Assembly (NCBI GenBank): GCA_029215795.1 | Contig: JARDYH010000003.1 | Span: 95,140,609 to 95,204,608, forward strand | Source: Anniella stebbinsi | Lineage: Eukaryota > Chordata > Lepidosauria > Squamata > Anniellidae | DNA: 64,000 nucleotides | Direction of reading: 5' to 3' | Program-made: the position numbers and the translations under genes | Shown here: in pieces, positions 44,740 through 54,346 of the stretch | How positions within the stretch are numbered: the stretch's first letter is position 1 | How the letters are laid out: each line of letters opens with the position of its first letter | The notes under the pieces: generated by a model | The model's database searches: none | The model's input: only the letters and a program-made list of their open reading frames with translations | Told to the model about the DNA's origin: nothing

Positions 44740-45832
44740 GGATTATCTATCAGGCTTGTCAATAGTTTTAGAATTGGAGGCTGGACTAGTGTAATGCACT
44801 GTATGTGTGGGGCTGCCTTTAAAGATAGCCCAGAAACTTCATTTGATGCAGAATGTGGCCACTTGAGTTTTGGTAAGAGTGAAGCAATCAGATCATATTA
44901 TAGCCTGCCTACCCTTTAAGATCAGCAACAGAGTCCCTTCTCACTTTCCCACCTTTGAGGGCAGTTTGGTAAGCATCTGATATGCATTAGAGATATCATG
45001 AACATCTGGGACTAAGGTTTGGGGAGTTCCTGCCAGTTTGACTTGCAGGACACCAGTCCACAAGCCACCACACTAGCCCAACTCAGTGTTTCCCCAGTTG
45101 GGCAAATACGGCAGTTCTCACACTTTGCCTGACTTGCAGCTTGGTCTGTTTTATAAAGGCCAATTTTACATAAATGTTGGGTGCCATTTACATAAAATCG
45201 GCCTTTATGGAAAAGGACCCCTCCGTCTGTCAGCCGCCAACAGCATGGGAGTCAAACAGGAAGCACTAAGCACTTCTCTCTCAGTTCCCATCCTGCCATG
45301 TCCCACTGAGCAACCATGCCTCCCTTTGCTAGTGCCCATCAGGGAGAGGCATGGTTGCTCCACAGCGATGGTGGTGGCCGCACCATGGGAGCACCATGAC
45401 ACTTCCCTCTTGGCTCCCATCTTGCTGCTCAAAATGGTGGCTTGTTGGGGAAGTGGACGGACGCTTCATGTGTGCCCACAGACCTCTGTCTGGCTCGCAC
45501 CTTGAAGTAAACAGGGACAGCTGGCCAACAGGGATCTGACATGCAGAGGGTAAAGTTTGCCCATCCCTAGAATGAATTGCTATTGGAGGTCCATCAGGCC
45601 CCATCATTGCAGTCTTTTAGGGAAACCCTGAAAGTGTACTTGTTTCCTCTTGGCTTCAATTTAGTTGCCGGATTTTCAGATATTGATTGCTTTTATGAAT
45701 GTTTGTTACTCTGTTGTTTTGCTGCTTTATATTATATGCATTTGATTTGGTTGTAAGCCACCTTGCAAGGGCTCCTGCCCTGAAAGGCAGCCTAGAAATA
45801 TTTTAAAATCAAATAAAATGATCACCATGCTC
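44740..45832 (+). pseudogene. L2-type LINE ORF2 end and 3' tail, decayed and interrupted
   Basis: 44780-44860 retains the 'CNALYV..LPLKIAQKLHLMQNVA' region with frameshifts. 45565-45680 retains the later 'LEVHQAPSLQSFREALKVYLF' region. 45740-45832 has a tail with 'gtaagccaccttgcaagggc' and an AATAAA-like end. The segment 44990-45560 does not fit the LINE and is probably an insertion whose ends I could not define. The element is non-functional. Confidence 0.65.
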
Positions 45833-45834
45833 AT

Positions 45835-47045
45835 ATTTTCTTTTCCTTTTTTTTTAATGTTCTCTCGGTGTGTCCAATTGTGTTAAAATTACTATGACAA
45901 CAGATTGGTAATAAGGATTTAATTTTTGGTAACACATAAACGTCTGTTATGAATTGTAACACTTTTCATTATGTATTGTAACTTGGATTTGACACTGACA
46001 CACTCTTATATTACTACTATGGTGTACCTCTTTTCTTTTTTAGTTTGCCGTCTGCTGTCACATCAAAAATTATTTTGGTGTTTATCAAGGCTTCCCTAAA
46101 TTGATTAATTGGATTGACTGGATGCTGTTGGTTTCCAGGTGTTATTGACACTCTTGTTTGTTTTGATTTTTGATTTAATCAAAATTATGGTTTCTATCAT
46201 CTGTTTAATTCTGTGTGTCACTTTGGACAATTTATATTGGAAGAGCCACTATACAACTTGTTAATGAATAAACCTTCCATCCAAAATGTCCAGGGCAATG
46301 TGAGCTCATAGGTTTTAAGCCATTTAAAACTGTGTGTTTAGGATCAGGGGTATAAACCCAGTTAAAAGCAAAGAAGGTGCATTTATAGCTGTTAAAAATT
46401 CTTTTGGCTAAACTCACCCTATTTGTTGCTATGGTCATAAAATGGTACAATTTGTATTGTCGTGGTTTTAGCATGGTAAATCTGCCAGGATTTATTGCTT
46501 CATAAAGCACACTAAGTGAGCAACAGCTGAGCCTGAGTTTTCGTTTACAAGCCAAGGTTTGATTAGCAATGAGATGAGTAGCTGTTTCAGGTAAATTGGA
46601 GCCCTGACAATTAAGACTGCAGGACTTTCAGCAATTGTTACACAACAGCAGAGCATTAAGCAACAGGATGTCATGATTCCCGTTGATTATTCCAGGAATG
46701 ATTCAGAACAGCACTAGCAGAGCTGAGTGCACAGTGTACTTATTTGCATCAGAGTTTTTTCTGAAAAGTTTTTTCTCAGGAAAATGGTAGACACTGCCCT
46801 TGAGCACACCTAAAAGGGAACTCCCTTTCAATTAATCCCTTGTTTTTAGAATCCAGGAAGGCAGATCCTTTTTGCTTCCTACTCATAGGACTGGCTCATT
46901 CATTATTTTATGTCCATCATGTGATTTCTCATCAGTTAATGATTATTTCATATTTCATGACCCACTGAAAAACAAGGAGTTTGTACTGATACCTCTGAAA
47001 GCACTTTCTGTGGTGTTTGGTTTGTGTTAGTTCATGCATAAAGGT
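45835..47045. other. No gene seen; possible conserved non-coding stretch
   Basis: 46490-46720 is a repeat-free region rich in aattaag, caattg and ttgattag words typical of developmental regulatory DNA. Conservation is unverified. Confidence 0.3.
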
Positions 47046-47049
47046 GAAC

Positions 47050-47129
47050 TGTGACAATTTCCTGCATTGAGCTGGGGGTTGGACTCGATGGCCTCCTAGG
47101 CCCCTTCCAACAATACCATTCTATGATTC
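47050..47129 (+). mobile_element. CR1-type LINE 3' end
   Basis: 'gggggttggactcgatggcc' and 'cccttccaac…attctatgattc' are the hallmark 3' terminus of amniote CR1. It is only about 80 bases long, a severely 5'-truncated insertion. Confidence 0.88.
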
Positions 47130-47169
47130 CAGTTCATTCACCTGCTGCTACAGGCTTCGTGGAGGTTTT

Positions 47170-47480
47170 TGATAGGGGTGACTGAGAATTTTGTTGCTGT
47201 TCACAAATTATGTGAACCTGTCCCATTCGCAACCCCAAATGTAAACATGAGCAGGAATGGAATTCTCCGGAATTTTTCACAATTTCCCAAGCTTCTTTTA
47301 CATTTGGAAGTGCATACATTCAGAAGCGCAAATGTGGCTTTTTGGAAAACATGCATTTCCACCTGAAAACTGCATTTTCACACTTTAGCCTATGTGCACT
47401 TTGCGTTCTTGGGGGAGTGTACATTTTTGTGTTTGAAAAATGTGCACTTTCCCTCTTTGAAGAAAAAAAAATGCTCATAT
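47170..47480. repeat. Old AT-rich dispersed repeat
   Basis: 'ggaaaacatgcatttccacc' and 'gaaaaatgtgcactttccc' words resemble those at 3860-4450. Confidence 0.3.
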
Positions 47481-47735
47481 TCAGGAGAGAGAATGAGACC
47501 AGGTGAGCATCGAGGTGGGAAATGGAGAACCCCCAACAAGCTCAAGCATCACCCATTCTCCCTTCTCTAGTTTTTATGCTGGTCTCATGGAAATGCGCAG
47601 TTCATGGAGAGGGGTGCTACAGCTCCCATGACTGCATACACTTTAGAGCACCATAGTTGGCCAGGAGGCTTTTAGTTTCCATTCTGCAAGTAACAGGATG
47701 CAATGATTGCTATTGGCTGAGATGACTTTAAAAGA

Positions 47736-47855
47736 GGGCCCTCCAGTTGTTTTAGCCTATAACTTCTATCATTTTTCATGATTAGCTCTCCTGTCTAGGG
47801 CTTATGGGAGCTGTAGGTAAAAACATCTGGAAGGCTACAAGTTGCCCACTGTTGC
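47736..47855. mobile_element. 'ccagttgtttt' MITE copy
   Basis: 'gggccctccagttgttttag' mirrors 'gtaaaaacatctggaaggct', ending 'aagttgcccactg'. Confidence 0.6.
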
Positions 47856-47859
47856 TTTA

Positions 47860-48790
47860 AAAGAGTTTTAGACAATAGTAGATGAGGTCAAGCATTCACT
47901 TTGCTGGTCCCTTTGGCTATCCTTGAACTGTGGGCAGCAACCCAGTGTTTTGAACAAGGCCAAAACCATCCATGATGGGACCAACTAGGGACATGCCTAC
48001 TCAGTACTTTGCACAAGTTCACTTGCTTCGGTCTTTGGAAAACAACATATACTAAGATGTGAAGCTTTTTTTTTTTTTTACCACTACAGATAATGCCTCT
48101 TAACAGAATTGGAAAAAGGAGACAACATGATGCATCGGTTCTTGAATAAATAATGACATCCGGAGTCGTCATTAGTATTCCCTAATATGCAACTGAGTTA
48201 AAGGTTATCATGTGCTGCAGATTTAATGGATTGCATGAGAATTGCAGCAAATGACCCTTGCAGCTCCTCTAAACTTGATCGATCACAATGTAATTGTCAA
48301 GGCGGACTGGCAATTAATTTTCATTAGGCAAGGAAGTCATTAATGCATGTTGTTAGGAGAAAATGAGGATGAAATGGCGGTGGAAAGGATTCAGTCATTT
48401 TTTTAAAAAATACAGTAAAATGTTGACTTGACTTGACACTTCCCTGTGTGCAGGAAGTGTGGTGATGATGGTGTCCATGGTTGCCCTGCATTGTTTCCAC
48501 ATAAAGAGAGAGGAGCTTCCCTTTCTCAATTCTGGGGTGACCAAAAATACCCATGGGGCTTGGGAACCATGAAAGACTGTTTACTCTCACATGAACCTGC
48601 CTGCACATTAAGATAATCATATTAGGTCCTCCCTTGAGGCTCTACCATCTGGGTTTAGGTGGGTACGTTTTGATGAGTGAGTTTTGGCACAATGTAAAGG
48701 CTGGTTATTTTTTTTTCTTTTAATTATTCTGCTGTATGTGTGTGAAATATTTACTTATCTTCTGTTGCTTAAACTGTTTAAAATAATTTA
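47860..48790. other. No gene seen; possible conserved non-coding stretch
   Basis: 48180-48370 is repeat-free with gtaattgtcaa, caattaattttcattag and gtcattaatgca words. It may be conserved regulatory DNA. A T run lies near 48067. Confidence 0.3.
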
Positions 48791-48796
48791 GGAGGC

Positions 48797-48900
48797 AATC
48801 TTGTGCATGATTAAAGTACTACAGTTTCAAGCATGACTGGCTGGGGTATGCTGGGAGTTGTAGGATTTTGCGCTGTCAAAACAGGCATAGGATTGCAATC
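48797..48900. repeat. Short inverted-repeat element (MITE-like), second copy
   Basis: Same landmarks as 3566-3693: 'caatcttgtgcatgat', 'ctgggagttgtaggattttg' and 'caggcataggattgcaat'. Confidence 0.6.
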
Positions 48901-48952
48901 TTAGTGGTTTAAATTGTTTTAAATGCTAATCCTATACATTCAAAATCCTATA

Positions 48953-49473
48953 CTAGTTCAAAATATGGCAGCCAGGTTGGTCACCGATACACCTAGGGGT
49001 GACCATATTACGCCAGCTTTAAAATCGCTCCACTGGCTGCCAATTAGTTTCCGGGCGAAGTATAAAGTGTTGGTTATTACTTTTAAAGCCCTACATGGTT
49101 TGGGTCCAGGTTACCTACAGGATCACCTTCTCCCATACAATCCGCCCCGCACGCTCAGGTCTTCTGGGAAGAACTTACTACAGTTGGCCAAGACTAGGCT
49201 GACAACTGTTACCCAGAGGACCTTCTCTTCTGCCGCTCCCAGACTGTGGAATGACCTGCCAGAGGAGACTCGTCAACTTAACAGTCTTTTAGAATTTAAG
49301 AAAGCCATAAAGACTGTTCTCTTCTGGCGGGCATATCCAGTGGAATTTTAGAATGTTTTTAGGATGTTTTAATGCAGCTTTAATAATGTGTGTCATGTTT
49401 AAATCAGTTTTATGTATTTTATTATATTGTTGTTCTCCGCCTCGATCCAAACGGAGAGGCGGGTAAGAAATAA

Positions 49474-49503
<30 letters not shown>
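48953..49503 (+). pseudogene. L2-type LINE ORF2 C-terminus and 3' end
   Basis: The frame from about 48956 to 49351 is intact. It reads the conserved end of L2-group ORF2: QNMAARLV, HWLPISFRAKYKVLV, FKALHGLGPGYL, RTLRSS and PRLWNDLPEE. After the stop comes a short 3' UTR with 'ccgcctcgatccaaacggag' and a (ATT)n tail at 49480-49503. The open frame suggests a comparatively recent insertion, but with the endonuclease and reverse-transcriptase core missing it cannot be active. Any ATG upstream of 48950 is outside the LINE and is not a real start. It carries the complete 3' end that LINE-encoded enzymes recognise. Confidence 0.92.
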
Positions 49504-49504
<1 letters not shown>

Positions 49505-49600
49505 TAATCAGACAAAAGCGTTATTGAGTTCAGTGTTACTTACTCCCAGGTACATTGTGTATAGGCTTGTATCAATCTAGTTTTAACTGTACATTATTAT

Positions 49601-50473
49601 TAGGGATGTGCACTGGATCCGATCCAATCCGATCCACGATCCGAATCCGATCCAGAGGGAAATCGGACAAATTATCCGATTTCCGATCTCACAGCTGGAT
49701 CGGCCGATCCAATCCGAACCGATCCGAAAAGGTTCCGATCCAGTTCGGATGGATCGGCGGATCGGCGGGCGCCACATCACCTGGCGCGCCACTCTGGAGC
49801 AGGCCGCAAAGCCCGCTGGCAGTAGCAGCCGGCGCCGGACGGGAGCGGACATCCCTTTAAGGTAAGTAGGGGACGCGCGGAGGGGAGGAGGGGGTGCGCG
49901 GAGTGGCGTGCTTACCTTACAGGGACGTCCACTCCCGTCCGGCGCCGGCTGCTACTGCCAGCGGGCTTCGCGGCCTGCTCCAGGGTGGCGTGCCGGGTGA
50001 TGACATCACCTGGCGCGCCACTCTGGAGCAGGCTGCAAAGCCCGCTGGCAGTAGCAGCCGGCGCTGGATGGGAGCGGACATCCCTGTAAGGTAAGCAGGG
50101 GGTGGGGGGAGGGGGCTTACCCCCCCGGGGCCGTCCACTTCTATCCGCGGATCGAAGTGGACGGCCCCGGGGGCGTAGGGGAGGGGGCTTACCTGCCAGG
50201 GCCATCCACAGCAGACGGCCCCGGGGGGAGGGAGTTAGGCCCCCCTCACCCACCCGCCACCATTTTTTCCTCATAGACTTGCATTGCAATGCAAGTCTAT
50301 GGGGAAAAAAATGGCGGCCGATCCAAAAATTTCCGATTTTTGGATCGGGATCGGACTCGATCCGGTCCGGGGGGCCTCCGATTTTGTCCGATCCGATCTG
50401 TGACAAAATTGGAGGTCCCGATCTGGGTCCCGATCTGATCCGATCTGATCCGGGGGGTCCGTGCACACCCCTA
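49601..50473 (+). mobile_element. GC-rich hAT-like foldback element (873 bp)
   Basis: Ends TAGGGATGTGCACTGG and GTGCACACCCCTA. The 8-bp duplication ATTATTAT (49593-49600 and 50474-50481) is perfect but simple in composition. One and a half hairpin modules remain: the first starts mid-hairpin at about 49774, suggesting internal deletion, and the second is centred near 50000 (GTGATGACATCAC). The CATTGCAATG tip and ATGGCGGC box lie at about 50281-50320. Confidence 0.92.
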
Positions 50474-51000
50474 ATTATTATTAGTATTATTTTTATTTTC
50501 ATTTCTATACTACCCAATAGCCAAAGTTCTCTGCATGGTTCACAACAATTACAAACCACTGCATTGTACAACATGACACGACAGAACATAATAAAACATA
50601 GTCTAAAAAAATTAACGTAAACAATTTAAAACAATTTAAACAGCTAAAAACAATTTCAATAATATGTCTGTTCAGAACAGCTGACATAAATTCCCCAACA
50701 TACGTCATTAAATGCCTGGTGCTAAAAAATATGACAGTGTTGGTGCCAGGAGGGCCTTAGTGGAGAGTCCATCCACTGTTGGAAGGCCACCACCAAGAAG
50801 ATCCTCTCCCTTGCTGTCATCTTCCAATCCTCCATTGAAGAAGGCCCCAGATGTTGATCATAGTCTCCAGGTAGTATCCAGGAGAGGCTTTCCATCAGGT
50901 AGCCCTCCCACAGAAGGAATGAAACACCTGAGATCTTTGTCAGACTGGAATTCAGGCCTTAGATTGAAAGAGGTTCCTCACGCCACATAGCACAGCTATA
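50474..51000 (-). mobile_element. LINE 3' region
   Basis: 'atttctatactacccaatag' and 'ccaaagttctctgcatggtt' are a diverged antisense LINE tail. The downstream antisense body includes 'ggtgccaggagggccttagt'. It is probably the same LINE group as 11920 and 24300. Limits are approximate. Confidence 0.5.
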
Positions 51001-52808
51001 TGACCAGGTGAAAAATGGCCACTCAGCCTGCCATAAAAGGGATCAGGGCCAGAAAAGAAAGAACTGGGGAAATCAACAAACCATAAATAGCAGCAGATTA
51101 AACAGACTCAGCAATTAAAATATAGATAAGAGAGAATAAACAACCTGGTATTTTTTAAAAGAGTCTATGAGATTTTAAAAACCTGGGAGATACTTTTTAA
51201 AAAAAGAAAGATGTGAACCTCCCTTGAGAGATTGTCGCAATGGTGGGACACCACATCTGAAAATGTAGTGTAGCAGGGGATGCCCAATCCTACACATTCT
51301 CTTTTGGATGTAAGTCCTATTGATTGCAATAGGACTGATGTCGAGCACGTATTCATGTGTGGACTGCAGCCTTAACTTTTCAACTAAAAGGAGGAGTCAA
51401 TGCAGGGTGAACATGAAAGAAAGCATCTGGGTAGCGATTCTTGTTAGCACCAGCCCCTACTCACCCCTAATCCTTTAAGTCCCATAGATCATGGTGTTGT
51501 GGTTTTTAAACATAAGCAATATTCTGGTCTAATGCAAAACCAGTTTTCAGACAAAATAGTAAAACCAAACAGTAATCATGTGCCTTGTTTTAAAGAGAAT
51601 CACCTGGAAACGAAAACCCAAATAAAGCTGTTTCTACGCTCCTTTGTCAGCACTATTTATAAACTCATGTCTCGACCAACAACGTTCAGTATAACATATA
51701 CGGAACCCATTTTAAATTCAGTAATCCTGATGTAAACTGATGGGAACTCTTAAGGTACAAAACTGAAAGTTGGTTTCCATTATTTGCTCATATTCCTCAT
51801 CTCAAACTTGTTCTGCTGATCCACAATTTGGCTTGACCTCATTTGTTTCAGTCGCTCACTGTCCCTTTGTGCCTTCACCTTGGTGAATGGGTGGGAGGCC
51901 CCTACTGAACCCCATGACCATTCTGAAGCTCTGTTTACTTTGTTTGGAGTCCTTGGAATCTTTTGTCCTCAGAGGGACGACTAAATATGCCTTGACATTT
52001 TTGTCTTAAGTAAAACTTAGCAAAGCATCAGTATATGTGGCCCTTCATCTTTGTCTCCTCTGCAAATGTAGCTTGTGTTACCAAAACTCTTTTTGCTTCT
52101 ATCAAAAATACACCCGCCTTCCATTTTCTCTCAGTTGTTTTGCCTTAAGGAGAAATACGATGGCACACTCTACTTGTGATTTTTGTTTTTTATTTTTCTT
52201 ATACAGGTTTTTAAGAATGGAATCATCTTCTCTTGCCGGGTTGTCAGACGACCTATCCCCCCACCCCAGAAAAGATTTTTTCCTGGACAGTAGAGGTAAT
52301 AATTGGCAGCATTATCTGGCCCTTTACCCCTAGAATGAAGACAAGGCACAATAAATTTGGTGTAAAGATTATTACATTTTATTCAACATAAGGATCTGAA
52401 ATGAGCATTACGTAAAAAAATAATAATCAAGTGTGGGCATCTGGAACCAGAACGAGGGCCTTTCTCTGCTTCTGAACCAGAAATGCCACTCTATTCCCAC
52501 ATGGATCAAACAGCTTGTTGGTCTATGTGGTTAGGAACATAAGGCACTGCCTCACACTGAATGGCTGATCACCACATGCAGCACTGAAACACAAAAAAAG
52601 TGTACTGGCCTCAGCTTAGGGACATTAAAAACACCCCCACTTTAACATGGTGGGGTGGGGTTCTTCCTCTTTCTTTTTATGGTTTTTCCTTCACCATTCA
52701 GGAGAGATTTTAATGCTCTTACATGGAATAGAGTAGGGTCATGTCTCATTTAATCAAAAAACAAGGAAGGGTATAGTAGCACCTTAAAAGCTAATTGAAT
52801 TTAGTGAG
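51001..52808. other. No gene recognised; one dispersed repeat and a weak exon-like stretch
   Basis: 51280-51375 is a copy of the dispersed 'caatccta' repeat. 52207-52295 is preceded by a pyrimidine tract and AG and followed by AG|GTAATA, with one open frame. I recognise no protein in it. Confidence 0.35.
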
Positions 52809-53003
52809 GTATAAACTAGGGGTGTGCATCGGATCGGATCCGATCCACGATCCGAATCCGATCCGACCCAAAATCGGGAAAATCCGATCCGATCCGATCC
52901 GGACAACCTCCGATCCGATCCGATCCGATCCGATGAGGTCCGATCCGGATCGGACGCCATTTTGAATGCTTTTTCCCATAGCCAAGTATTGTTTTACAAA
53001 AAC

Positions 53004-54010
53004 GCCTATAACTTTTTCATTTTTAAAGATAGAAGGATGAAACTTGGGCACATTGTAGACTGGTTAGGGGTAGTTATCTGTGAGAAATTTCAGAAAGATT
53101 GGTGCATGCATTTTGTGGCAATTAATTTTTTAATAAATACCCAGGAATGCCTATAACTTTGTCATTTTTAAAGTTACACACATGAAACTCTGCCACATTG
53201 TAGGGGGTACCTTGGGACCTATGTGTGTGAAATTTCAGAAACGTAGGTGCTTGTCTTGTGTGGCAATTAATTTTTAGAAAAATGGGTAGTAGTGGGGTAA
53301 ATACAGTTACGCCTCCCATTTTTTATTTTTGAAGATACAAACAGGAAACTTGGGCACATTACAGGTACCACTTGCTTTGATATGTGTGTGAAATTTCAGA
53401 AACATTGGAGCTTTCCTTGTGTGGCAATTAATTTTTGAAACAATGAGGAAAGAAACACCTATAACTTTGTCATTTTTAAAGTTACACACATGAAACTTTG
53501 CCACATTGTAGGTGGTACCTTGGGACCCATGTGTGTGAAATTTCGGAAACGTAGGTGCTTGCCTTGTGTGGCAATTAATTTTTTAATAAATACCCAGGAA
53601 TGCCTATAACTTTGTCATTTTTAAAGTTACACACATGAAACTTTGCCACATTGTAGGCGGTACCTTTGGACCTATGTGTGTGAAATTTCGGAAACGTAGG
53701 TGCTTGCCTTGTGTGGCAATTAATTTTAGAAAAATGGGTAGTGGTGGGGTAAATACAGTTACGCCTCCCACTTTTTTATTTTTGAAGATACAAACAGGAA
53801 ACATGGGCACATTACAGGTATCACTTGGCTTGATATGTGTGTAAAATTTCAGACAGCTGGGTCCAGGCATGTGGTGGCAAGGTATTTTTGAAACAATGAG
53901 GAAAGAAACGCCTATAACTTTTTTATTTTAAAAGTTAGAAGTCTGAACATTGCTCACTTTGTAGATGGGTTAGGGGTAGATATGTGTCAGAAATTTCAGA
54001 ATTATAGGTC
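53004..54010. repeat. Tandem units of 145-162 bp in the left arm
   Basis: Unit starts lie near 53004, 53150, 53312, 53458, 53603, 53764 and 53911. Each unit holds a 'gcctataact' or 'gcctcccatt' start, a 'gaaact' block, 'gtgtgaaatttcagaa' and a 'ggcaattaattttt' end. Mirror images lie in 56940-57925 and in both arms of 18143-22803. Confidence 0.85.
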
Positions 54011-54346
54011 CAGGCATTTGATGGCTATGGAATTTTTAAATTACATGTTTCAAAAAAATTTCTACAGAGGCCAGGTCTTCCCCTCCCGCTTCCCGCGAAG
54101 AAAAGGAAACACTCTCTCGTCTCGATCCCTTTGATCCTTGCTAGTAGTATCCATTACAGGGCTCCTGTTTCCTTTCCTACTTTCACTTTTCAAGCAGAAC
54201 GGCTGAGCCTAGCTGAGTTTTGCAGCCATGCGTGCAAGGAAGGATCACTCTGGTCTCGATCCCTTTGATCCATGGTAGTATCCATTACAGGGCTCGTGTC
54301 TGCTTGAGTACAAAGTGAAAGCAGACACGAGCCCTGTAATGGATAC

